A DNA stretch of 64,000 nt from CAYZIB01 sp964478425 (GTDB lineage Bacteria; Bacillota_I; Bacilli_A; Acholeplasmatales; WRBM01): assembly GCA_964478425.1 (NCBI GenBank), contig CAYZIB010000002.1, forward strand, positions 1-64,000. Reading direction: 5' to 3'. Position numbers and translations under genes: made by a program. This document shows, piece by piece, positions 1-7,429 of the stretch. Every line of letters begins with the position of its first letter. Position 1 is the stretch's first letter. The notes below the pieces were generated by a model. The model did no database searches. It had not been told where the DNA came from and saw only the letters and a program-made list of their open reading frames with translations.

Positions 1-4
1 AGTA

Positions 5-55
5 AAAAAAATATAAAATTTTGTAATTAAAAATATGAAGATTTTATATTTTTTT
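5..55 (+). terminator. Possible AT-only hairpin, perhaps terminator of a gene left of the window
   Basis: Positions 5-19 and 41-55 form a perfect 15-bp A/T-only inverted repeat with a 21-nt loop, and the 3' arm ends in a run of seven T. This would suit the terminator of a gene lying left of the window. A/T-only repeats arise easily in DNA this AT-rich, so confidence is low. Confidence 0.3.
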
Positions 56-96
56 GTTAATAATGAGTAAAATTTTTTTAATATAGAAAAACATAA

Positions 97-102
97 TATA
101 AT
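97..102 (+). promoter_or_regulatory. Candidate -10 box (TATAAT) for the gene at 161
   Basis: TATAAT lies 59 bp upstream of the start codon at 161. No convincing -35 is visible (only a T-run about 17 bp further upstream). Positions 103-160 otherwise hold only AT-rich leader with the ribosome-binding site. Confidence 0.3.
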
Positions 103-160
103 AATATTGGAAAACTATATTTTTAATTGAGTAATAAAATTTTTAATAGGAGAAAGTAAA

Positions 161-580
161 ATGAAAAAATTAATTATACCTATAATTGGAATATTTTTGA
201 TTATTCTAACATTTTTAATAATTTTATGTATTAACTCAAATTCTTCATTTATTAATGTTTCTTACATTGATACTGGTTTTAAAATTGAAACAAAAAGTAG
301 TAATATTGATGTTGATTTTAATGATATTGAAGAAATAAAGTTAATTGATGCAATTTATGATAATATAAAATTAGATGGTATGAATTGGAATAATTGTAAA
401 ATTGGAATTTTTAAAAATGAGTTATTTGAAAGATATTATTCATTTTTACATAAAAAAGCATATAAAATGGTAGTTATAACCTTTAAAAATAATAATTATG
501 GAACTAAATATTTAATTGTTGGATTAAAACAAGAGAAAAAAACAACTGAATTATTTGATTATTTAAACTCTAATATTTAA
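161..580 (+). CDS. Membrane-anchored small protein, bacterial PH-like domain
   Basis: A 139-residue protein. Residues about 4-24 form one hydrophobic helix with no lipobox or obvious cleavage site, so it is probably an N-terminal membrane anchor with the rest outside the cell. Residues 30-139 resemble small bacterial PH-like domains (bPH_5-like): a segment around DGMNWNNCKIG, then a beta pair ending in VVITFKNNNYG and a final helix (ELFDYL). That similarity is from pattern memory and is weak. The start has a good ribosome-binding site (AGGAGA, 10 nt upstream). It stands alone and converges on the phosphoesterase cluster through a shared terminator. No function can be assigned beyond an extracytoplasmic binding or scaffold role. 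Confidence 0.6.
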   Translation: MKKLIIPIIGIFLIILTFLIILCINSNSSFINVSYIDTGFKIETKSSNIDVDFNDIEEIKLIDAIYDNIKLDGMNWNNCKIGIFKNELFERYYSFLHKKAYKMVVITFKNNNYGTKYLIVGLKQEKKTTELFDYLNSNI

Positions 581-586
581 AAAAAT

Positions 587-610
587 AAAGGCTCTAAAAT
601 TAGAGCCTTT
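587..610. terminator. Bidirectional terminator between convergent genes
   Basis: A perfect 10-bp stem (587-596 with 601-610, AAAGGCTCTA / TAGAGCCTTT) with a 4-nt loop. A/T-rich tracts on both sides give a U-run in either direction, so it can end both the gene at 161-580 and the minus-strand gene ending at 618. Confidence 0.85.
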
Positions 611-617
611 ATTATAA

Positions 618-1721
618 TTATTTTACATTAACTAATTTTGATGTTATTGTTCTATTAGAATTAATAGTAATTAATACACCATTTTTATCGTTGTTATCTC
701 CATAATAATCATTTGCATATCCTGTTTGACCACCATAAGCTAATAATAAATCTTTATACATTACAGCATATGTATTAATATGATCATGACCAATAAACAT
801 TGATGTAGCACCCATCTTTTTAACTAATTCAAATTCACCAGTATTAATTAAACCATTACATTCAGTTTCTCCTCTTGTTCCATATAGTACTTTTTTATTA
901 GCTTTAGCTTCATCATAAGCAGTAACAAATTCTTCAACAGCAATATGTTGGAAAATTGCATGTGGAACATTAGTAAATAAATTTTCTTCTTGTTCATTAT
1001 ATCTAGCATTAAGACTAGTCATAACTGTTTCGTAATGTTCTAATTGATCTTCCCAAACTGATTCATAACCTGATTTATTATTAGGTAATATAATTCCTGA
1101 TTGAGTAGAATGCATTCCTGAATCAAACATATAAAATGCATAAACTAATTTATTAGTAGTTTTTTCTCTTAATTGAATTAAGTGATCTCCCATTCTAATT
1201 GTTTTAGCATTTTCATATTCGTTTTTAAAAATACAATATTCAGATTTAGAAAATTTATTGATTATAGCATTTTTTTCAGCCATAGTTGTTCCATCGTGAT
1301 TTCCAAAAACATAAGTCCAAGGAGTTTTAAATTCATCCATTACAGCTCTTAATTCATCTGCTTTAGCACTAGAATGAAATAGCATATCTCCTGTTAAAAT
1401 AATTAAATCAGGATTATTATTTTCTACTAGAAATCTCATATAATTATAAGTTAATTCTGGTTTACTATTAGCATAACCTGCAGTAATATCTGGTCCTAAA
1501 TGTAAATCTGAGATTTGTAATATTTTAAATTCTTGATCCTTATCAACATAAATTATATTATCTTCAGGTAAAACATCATAAACCTTAATTTGTTTACATT
1601 TTTCTTGAGTTGGATCTTCAAGACATGTTTTTTCTTTATTATTGTTATTGTTTTCAGAATTACAACCGAAAAATCCAAGTAAAAAAGTTGTAAATAAAGT
1701 TAAAATTAAAAATTTGCGCAT
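618..1721 (-). CDS. Calcineurin-like metallophosphoesterase lipoprotein, copy 1 of a tandem triplet
   Basis: A 367-residue secreted phosphoesterase. Residues 1-20 form a signal ending in LLGFFGC, so it is probably a lipoprotein anchored at Cys20, although the -3 and -2 residues (F, F) are atypical. The metallophosphoesterase motifs are in order: SDLHL (D72, H74), LTGD (about 110-112), FGNHD (140-143), FQHI (about 257) and GHDH (about 313-316), giving a complete two-metal site. Overall it resembles purple-acid/Dcr2-like phosphoesterases; the substrate is unknown, with extracellular organic phosphate or nucleotides plausible. The ribosome-binding site is AGGAGG. The two genes upstream (1766-2758, 2808-3926) are paralogues, and residues about 173-208 are encoded by DNA identical in all three. 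Copy 1 and copy 3 share the same signal peptide. Confidence 0.88.
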   Translation of the reverse strand: MRKFLILTLFTTFLLGFFGCNSENNNNNKEKTCLEDPTQEKCKQIKVYDVLPEDNIIYVDKDQEFKILQISDLHLGPDITAGYANSKPELTYNYMRFLVENNNPDLIILTGDMLFHSSAKADELRAVMDEFKTPWTYVFGNHDGTTMAEKNAIINKFSKSEYCIFKNEYENAKTIRMGDHLIQLREKTTNKLVYAFYMFDSGMHSTQSGIILPNNKSGYESVWEDQLEHYETVMTSLNARYNEQEENLFTNVPHAIFQHIAVEEFVTAYDEAKANKKVLYGTRGETECNGLINTGEFELVKKMGATSMFIGHDHINTYAVMYKDLLLAYGGQTGYANDYYGDNNDKNGVLITINSNRTITSKLVNVK

Positions 1722-1765
1722 TATTATTCCTCCTAAAAAAATTATAGCATATTTTATTTAATCTA

Positions 1766-2758
1766 TCAATTATTATTAAATTCAAATTTTACAATTTCAC
1801 TTTTTAATTGTTGTTTGTTATTAATTGTAATTAATACTCCACCTTTTGGATAAACTAAATTTCCTGTATATATATTAGAATATCCTGCTTGTGATCCATA
1901 TCCAAATATAAAATCATCAACTTTTATAGCATAATCATTGCTATGATCATGACCAACAAAAATAGAAGTAGCACCCATATTTTTAACTAATTCAAATTCA
2001 TGAGTATTAATTTTTCCAAAACATTCCTCTTCGTTTTTGTTTCCATATAATAAAATTCTACTACTAGTATCATCAAAAAAAGTTTTATATTCAATTACAG
2101 GTATATGTTGAAAAATAATATGAGGAACTTTTTTAAATAAATTATTATCTTGTTCATTATATCTGGCATTAAGACTAGTTATAACTGTTTCGTAATGTTC
2201 TAATTGATCTTCCCAAACAGATTCATAACCAATAGAATTATCTCTAAGATTAATTTTTGATTGAGTAGAATGCATTCCTGAATCAAACATATAAAATGCA
2301 TAAACTAATTTATTAGTAGTTTTTTCTCTTAATTGAATTAAGTGATCTCCCATTCTAATTGTTTTATGATTTTCATATTCGTTTTTAAAAATGCAATATT
2401 TTGATTTTTTAAATTCGTTTATAATATTGATTTTTTCATTTATTGTTAATGCATCATGATTTCCAAATGCAAATGTCCATAAAGTTTTAAGACTATCCAT
2501 AAATAATCTAAATTCATTAATTTTACTTGTTGAATGAAAAAATATATCACCTGTAAACACAATTAAATTAGGTTTATATTTGTTTACTAAATTTTTAATA
2601 TTTTTATAAGTTAATTCAGGTTTATCATTTACAAAATCCTGAGTTAAATTATTAGATAAATGCAAATCAGTTAGTTGAAGTATTTTAAAATCACTATTTT
2701 TTCTTTTATAAATTATATTATCTTCTTTGTAAGTTACATATTTATTAAATAAAAACAT
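1766..2758 (-). CDS. Calcineurin-like metallophosphoesterase without signal peptide, copy 2 of the triplet
   Basis: A 330-residue paralogue of its two neighbours with the same catalytic motifs (TDLHL with D31 and H33, FTGD, FGNHD, FQHI, GHDH). Unlike copies 1 and 3 it lacks the 20-residue lipoprotein signal and the linker that follows: the protein begins MFLFNKYVTYKEDNIIY and reaches the first catalytic motif by residue 31. The start is supported by a strong AGGAGG ribosome-binding site, so the loss is real rather than a mis-called start. The product should therefore be cytoplasmic, or not a lipoprotein. The middle of the gene (2258-2366) is identical in DNA to the other two copies, while the ends have diverged more. 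It could be a decaying copy or one with a new location. Confidence 0.83.
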   Translation of the reverse strand: MFLFNKYVTYKEDNIIYKRKNSDFKILQLTDLHLSNNLTQDFVNDKPELTYKNIKNLVNKYKPNLIVFTGDIFFHSTSKINEFRLFMDSLKTLWTFAFGNHDALTINEKINIINEFKKSKYCIFKNEYENHKTIRMGDHLIQLREKTTNKLVYAFYMFDSGMHSTQSKINLRDNSIGYESVWEDQLEHYETVITSLNARYNEQDNNLFKKVPHIIFQHIPVIEYKTFFDDTSSRILLYGNKNEEECFGKINTHEFELVKNMGATSIFVGHDHSNDYAIKVDDFIFGYGSQAGYSNIYTGNLVYPKGGVLITINNKQQLKSEIVKFEFNNN

Positions 2759-2784
2759 TATTAATAACCTCCTATAAATTTTAA

Positions 2785-2809
2785 AAAAAAGGATTACTCA
2801 TCCTTTTTT
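2785..2809 (-). terminator. Terminator of phosphoesterase copy 3
   Basis: A 10-bp stem (2785-2794 with 2800-2809) around a 5-nt loop. Read on the minus strand it directly follows and overlaps the stop codon of the gene at 2808-3926 and ends in a run of eight T. It separates copy 3 from copy 2, which would then need its own promoter or read-through. Confidence 0.75.
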
Positions 2810-3926
2810 ATTCAATAATAACAAGTTCAGAACTAATTTTTCTAGAACTATCTATAGTTATTAATGTTCCTCTTTTTGTTAATTCGTTATCAAATGGATA
2901 AATATTTGAATAACCAGCTTGACCACCGAATGCTAATAAGAAGTCTTGATATAATACTGCATAGTCATCAGCATGGGCATGACCTACAAACATAGAAGTA
3001 GCACCCATATTTTTAACTAATTCAAATTCATGAGTATTAATTAAAGCGGCTCCTTCACCTTCGCGTCTTAAACCATATAAAATTGTTGCATTTTCTGTAT
3101 CATTATATGCTTTTTCATATTCTGGAACAGCAATATGTTGGAAAATAATATGAGGAACTTTTGTAAATAAATTATCATCTTGTTCATTATATCTAGCATT
3201 AAGACTAGTTATAACTGTTTCGTAATGTTCTAATTGATCTTCCCAAACTGATTCATAACCAGATTTAGTATTAAATTCATTATCAGGTAATACAATTCCT
3301 GATTGAGTAGAATGCATTCCTGAATCAAACATATAAAATGCATAAACTAATTTATTAGTAGTTTTTTCTCTTAATTGAATTAAGTGATCTCCCATTCTAA
3401 TTGTTTTAGCATTTTCATATTCGTTTTTAAAAATACAATATTCAGATTTAGCAAAATTTTCAACAATATATTGTTTTGTTGTCATTTTATTTCCATCATG
3501 ATTTCCAAAAACATAAGTCCAAGGAGTTTTAAATTCATCCATAACTTGGCGAAGTTCAGTGATTTTTCCTGTTGATTCATATGAAAAGTCACCAGTTAAT
3601 ATAATCATATCAGGATTAGTTCTTTCTACAAGTTGTCTCATGTTGTTATATGTAATTTCAGGTTTACTATTTGCATAATTAACTGTAAGATTATTTGTTA
3701 AATGTAAATCTGAAATTTGAAGTATTTTAAATTCTTGATTTTTTTCAATATAAATAATATTATCATCTGTTGTAACTTCATATTGTTTAATTTGTTGGCA
3801 TTTTTCTTGAGTTGGATCTTCAAGACATGTTTTTTCTTTATTATTGTTATCATTATTTCCTGTGTTACAACCGAAAAAACCAAGTAAAAAAGTTGTAAAT
3901 AAAGTTAAGATTAAAAATTTGCGCAT
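2808..3926 (-). CDS. Calcineurin-like metallophosphoesterase lipoprotein, copy 3 of the triplet
   Basis: A 372-residue protein and first gene of the minus-strand cluster. The signal peptide (residues 1-20, ending GFFGC) is identical to that of copy 1 and is followed by an Asn-rich linker and KTCLEDPTQEKC, also shared with copy 1. Catalytic motifs: SDLHL, LTGDFSY, FGNHD, FQHI and GHAH. The last motif reads GHAH where the neighbours have GHDH; in this fold both histidines are metal ligands and the residue between them varies, so activity should be kept. It is expected to act outside the membrane as a two-metal phosphoesterase or phosphodiesterase of unknown substrate. A consensus-like promoter lies just upstream. 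Confidence 0.88.
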   Translation of the reverse strand: MRKFLILTLFTTFLLGFFGCNTGNNDNNNKEKTCLEDPTQEKCQQIKQYEVTTDDNIIYIEKNQEFKILQISDLHLTNNLTVNYANSKPEITYNNMRQLVERTNPDMIILTGDFSYESTGKITELRQVMDEFKTPWTYVFGNHDGNKMTTKQYIVENFAKSEYCIFKNEYENAKTIRMGDHLIQLREKTTNKLVYAFYMFDSGMHSTQSGIVLPDNEFNTKSGYESVWEDQLEHYETVITSLNARYNEQDDNLFTKVPHIIFQHIAVPEYEKAYNDTENATILYGLRREGEGAALINTHEFELVKNMGATSMFVGHAHADDYAVLYQDFLLAFGGQAGYSNIYPFDNELTKRGTLITIDSSRKISSELVIIE

Positions 3927-3945
3927 AGAAATTCCTCCTAGTGTT

Positions 3946-3974
3946 ATTATATCAAAATTAAAGTTAGTTGTCTA
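3946..3974 (-). promoter_or_regulatory. SigA-type promoter of the phosphoesterase cluster
   Basis: On the minus strand TAGACA (3969-3974) and TATAAT (3946-3951) are separated by 17 bp, followed by AGGAGG and the start codon at 3926. Near-consensus vegetative promoter, divergent from the promoter of the gene at 4066. Confidence 0.7.
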
Positions 3975-4007
3975 TACATTTTAAGTTTTATGTTTATTTA
4001 ATTTTAT

Positions 4008-4035
4008 TTGTATAATAATTAAAATATGGTATAAT
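4008..4035 (+). promoter_or_regulatory. Extended -10 promoter for the Na/Pi cotransporter operon
   Basis: TGGTATAAT (TG at 4027-4028, TATAAT at 4030-4035) is an extended -10 element. A weak -35 (TTGTAT, 4008-4013) sits 16 bp upstream. The start codon is at 4066 after GGAGG. Confidence 0.6.
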
Positions 4036-4065
4036 ATCTAGGAGAAATATAATTTGGAGGTTTAT

Positions 4066-5754
4066 ATGCCAGATAGTTTTAGTGAATGGACAAAAATTTT
4101 GTTTCCTCTTTTAGGAGGACTTGGAATTTTTCTTTTTGGAATAAATTTAATGGGAGAAAGTTTAAAATCACTTGCCCAAAACAAATTTAAAACAATAATT
4201 GAAAAAACAACTAATACTCCATTAAAAGCTATATTAGTTGGGGCGTTAGTAACAATGGTTATTCAATCATCTTCTGGAACAACAGCTTTAGCAGTTGGAT
4301 TAGTTTCTGCAGGATTAATGACTTTAAATCAAGCGGTTGGAGTTATTATGGGAGCAAATATTGGTACAACTGCAACAGCGTTTTTAGTTGGGTTAAATAT
4401 AACAGATTATGCATTACCTATAATTGGTATAGGTGCTATATTGATATTTTTTACTAAAAACAAAAAAACAACATCACTTGGTGGAGTATTAGTTGGTTTT
4501 GGAATGCTTTTTTTAGGATTAGAGTTAATGGGAAATGGAATAAGTCCTTTAGCCGAGACCAAAGAAGCAATAACACTTTTTGAAAGTATTTCTAAAAACC
4601 CAATATTGGGGTTAGTAATTGGAACTGTGTTTACAGCAATTATTCAATCATCATCTGCAGCAATTGCAATTTTGCAACAATTATATGTTTCTGGAAATAT
4701 AACATTACTTGGTGCATTACCAATTTTACTTGGTTCAAATATTGGAACAACAATAACTGCAATTTTAGCTGGAATGTCAGGAAATACAAATGCTAAAAGA
4801 GCTTCTGTAATTCATTGTTTATTTAATTTAATTGGTGCATTATTTTTTATGATAATTTTAAAACCAGTATATTATCCGTTAGTAAATTTTATAGATGTAA
4901 ATATTATAAAACATTTTAGTGGAGCAAACTCATCTATGAGTATTGCGGTTGCTCATATTATATTTAATATAATATGTACGTTTATTATGGCATTTTTTAT
5001 CGATCAATTAGTTTATTTATCAACTAAAATAATAAAAGATAAAGGTGATGAACTAAGTTTTGATTTGGAATTAACTGAAAAAAAATTAATTAAAGAATCA
5101 CCTATTTTAGCCTTAGAATATGCTAAAAAAGAAATAACTAAAATGTTTGATTTAGTTAAAATTTCATTTAGTAATATGGAAAAATATGCTTTTAATAACA
5201 TTGAAAAATTATTTATTGAAAAAGATAAAGTTGAAAATGATATAGATGCTTATAATAGAATTATTCATGAATATTTAATGCGAATTTCTCAAGAAGATTT
5301 AAATGATAGTCAAACTGCTTTTTTATCTAAATATCTAGATACAATAAGAGACTTGGAAAGAATTGGGGATCACTGTTTAAATATTTTAGAATATTTTAAT
5401 GAAAGATATCTTGATAAACAACAATTAAGCAATGAAGGTAAAACTGATTTAGACGGAATGTTTAAAATGTTAAATATCATGTTAGATAAAGCATATGATG
5501 CATTTTTAAATTGGGATAGAACAAATTTAAATGAAATATTTATGTTAGAAGATAAAATAGATGATATAGAATTAGTTAATAGAAGAAAACATATTATAAG
5601 ATTAAATGAAGGTATATGTTCAATTCAACATGTTGATAATTATATTGCAATATTATCTAATTTAGAAAGAATTGGAGATCATATTAATAATATTGCAGAA
5701 AACGTGTTTTTTGAAGGATATAAAGTAAATATAAAAGATAATAGTGAAAATTAA
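4066..5754 (+). CDS. Na/Pi cotransporter family protein with C-terminal PhoU-like domain
   Basis: A 562-residue inner-membrane protein of the NptA/YjbB type that couples sodium to phosphate movement. Two inverted Na/Pi-cotransporter repeats each carry the QSSS signature (67-70, and about 194-197), within about 8-9 hydrophobic segments over residues 10-320. The C-terminal 230 residues are helical and PhoU-like, probably a regulatory domain. A TTG at 4054 would extend the frame by four codons, but GGAGG at 4056-4060 lies inside that extension and is correctly placed for ATG 4066, which I chose. It heads a plus-strand run; gltX follows after 9 bp. Whether it imports or exports phosphate is not visible here. 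Three secreted phosphoesterases are transcribed divergently, a possible phosphate theme. Confidence 0.9.
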   Translation: MPDSFSEWTKILFPLLGGLGIFLFGINLMGESLKSLAQNKFKTIIEKTTNTPLKAILVGALVTMVIQSSSGTTALAVGLVSAGLMTLNQAVGVIMGANIGTTATAFLVGLNITDYALPIIGIGAILIFFTKNKKTTSLGGVLVGFGMLFLGLELMGNGISPLAETKEAITLFESISKNPILGLVIGTVFTAIIQSSSAAIAILQQLYVSGNITLLGALPILLGSNIGTTITAILAGMSGNTNAKRASVIHCLFNLIGALFFMIILKPVYYPLVNFIDVNIIKHFSGANSSMSIAVAHIIFNIICTFIMAFFIDQLVYLSTKIIKDKGDELSFDLELTEKKLIKESPILALEYAKKEITKMFDLVKISFSNMEKYAFNNIEKLFIEKDKVENDIDAYNRIIHEYLMRISQEDLNDSQTAFLSKYLDTIRDLERIGDHCLNILEYFNERYLDKQQLSNEGKTDLDGMFKMLNIMLDKAYDAFLNWDRTNLNEIFMLEDKIDDIELVNRRKHIIRLNEGICSIQHVDNYIAILSNLERIGDHINNIAENVFFEGYKVNIKDNSEN

Positions 5755-5763
5755 GGTGAAAAT

Positions 5764-7419
5764 ATGAAAACATTAAACGATTTAGCAAACTTAATATTTA
5801 AAGAAGATTTATATACATTAGAAGAACTTGAAAAAATGTATCCTAAAAGAAATTTAAAAGAAGGAGCAATGGTTACTAGATTTGCTCCTAGTCCAACAGG
5901 TTTTTTACATACAGGTAGCTTATTTGCAAGCTTAATTGCTTATAAATTAGCTAGTCAATCTGACGGAGTATTTTATATTAGATTAGAAGATACTGATCAA
6001 AAAAGAGAAATTGAAGGAAGTGGAGATGTTGTTTTTGAACAACTTAAACTTTTTGGTATAACACCAAGTGAAGGTTATTTAGGAACAAATAATGAAAAAG
6101 GAAATTATGGTCCATATGTTCAAAGTAAAAGAGCAAAAATCTATCATTCTGTTATTAAACATATGATTAATTTAGGATTAGCATACCCTTGCTTTTGTAG
6201 TCAAGATGACTTAAAAGAAATGAGACAAAACCAAGAAATTAATAAAGAAAATTTTGGTTATTATGGAAAATATGCTAAATGTCGTAATTTAACAATTGAT
6301 GAAGCATATGAAAAAATATTAAATAATGAACCTTATGTTATAAGATTTAAATCTCATGGTGATTATAAAAATAAAGTAGTTATAAACGATTTAATAAGAG
6401 GAAGATTAGAATTATCAGAAAATGATCAAGATATTATCATTATGAAAAGTGATTTACTTCCTACATATCATTTTGCTCATTTAGTTGATGATCATTTTAT
6501 GCATACAACAAATGTAACAAGAGGAGAAGAATGGTTACCAAGTTTACCTGTTCATATTGAATTATTTAATGCATTAGGATTTGAACTTCCAAAATATGCT
6601 CATTTACCGGTTGTTATGAAAAATGATAATGGTGTTAGAAGAAAATTATCTAAAAGAAAAGATTTTGAAGCTGCAGTAAGTTATTTTATTGAAAAAGGAT
6701 ATCCTAAACAAGGATTTATTGAATATTTGATGACTATTGCAAATTCAAATTATGAAAAATGGCGTGAAGAAAATCCTAAAAGTGATTATCATGAATTTGA
6801 CTTAACTTTCGACAAAATGAGTTTAGATGGTGCATTATTTGATTTAATGAAACTAAATAATTTATGTAAAGAAGCAATTTCTAGAATGACTAAAGATGAA
6901 ATTGTAAATGAATCTTATCAATATGCTAAAGAATATAATAAAGATTTATTAGATTTAATTAATAGAGATATAAATTATTATAAAGAAATTTTAAATATTG
7001 AAAGAGAAAAAGAAAATCCAAGAAAAGATTATGCAAATTATGAAGAAATTTTTGATAAAATAAAATTTTTCTATGATGATTATTATTTAAAAGAAGAAAT
7101 TGATTTTTTAGATTATAATATAGATACAGTTAAACTTGTTTTAAATACATATAAAGATAAATTAAATTTAGAAAAATTTGAAGAAGAATGGTTTAACGAT
7201 TTAAAAGAAACAGCAATAAGTATCAATTTTGCTGCAAGTCCTAAAGAATATAAGAAAAATAAAGAATTATATTTAGGAAGTGTTGGAGATTTTGCTGCTA
7301 TTATTAGAATTGCAATAAGCGGAAGAAATCAAATTCCAAATCCTTATTATTGCTTAAAAATATTAGGATTAAATAAAGTTCTTGAAAGATTTGATTATGT
7401 TTTAAATAGATTAAAATGA
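5764..7419 (+). CDS. gltX: Glutamate--tRNA ligase
   Basis: A 551-residue class I aminoacyl-tRNA synthetase that charges tRNA-Glu in the cytoplasm. The HIGH-type motif is FAPSPTGFLHTGS (HTGS at 49-52) and the KMSKS-type motif is KLSKRK (about 294-299). Glu-specific surroundings include RLEDTDQKREIEGS and TRGEEWLPSLP. A zinc-knuckle-like set of cysteines (CFC then YGKYAKC) sits in the connecting domain. The C-terminal half is the helical anticodon-binding domain, of normal family length. The gene ends in TGA, direct evidence that TGA is a stop here. Ribosome-binding site AAGGTGA; 9 bp after the transporter gene and 10 bp before the MutS-like gene, so very likely cotranscribed with both. Confidence 0.95.
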   Translation: MKTLNDLANLIFKEDLYTLEELEKMYPKRNLKEGAMVTRFAPSPTGFLHTGSLFASLIAYKLASQSDGVFYIRLEDTDQKREIEGSGDVVFEQLKLFGITPSEGYLGTNNEKGNYGPYVQSKRAKIYHSVIKHMINLGLAYPCFCSQDDLKEMRQNQEINKENFGYYGKYAKCRNLTIDEAYEKILNNEPYVIRFKSHGDYKNKVVINDLIRGRLELSENDQDIIIMKSDLLPTYHFAHLVDDHFMHTTNVTRGEEWLPSLPVHIELFNALGFELPKYAHLPVVMKNDNGVRRKLSKRKDFEAAVSYFIEKGYPKQGFIEYLMTIANSNYEKWREENPKSDYHEFDLTFDKMSLDGALFDLMKLNNLCKEAISRMTKDEIVNESYQYAKEYNKDLLDLINRDINYYKEILNIEREKENPRKDYANYEEIFDKIKFFYDDYYLKEEIDFLDYNIDTVKLVLNTYKDKLNLEKFEEEWFNDLKETAISINFAASPKEYKKNKELYLGSVGDFAAIIRIAISGRNQIPNPYYCLKILGLNKVLERFDYVLNRLK

Positions 7420-7429
7420 GGGTTATGTT

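Noticed and set aside
5764..7419. Mycoplasma-type code with TGA as tryptophan
   Set aside because: gltX and other genes end at TGA in the right place for their families, and all recognised Trp residues use TGG.
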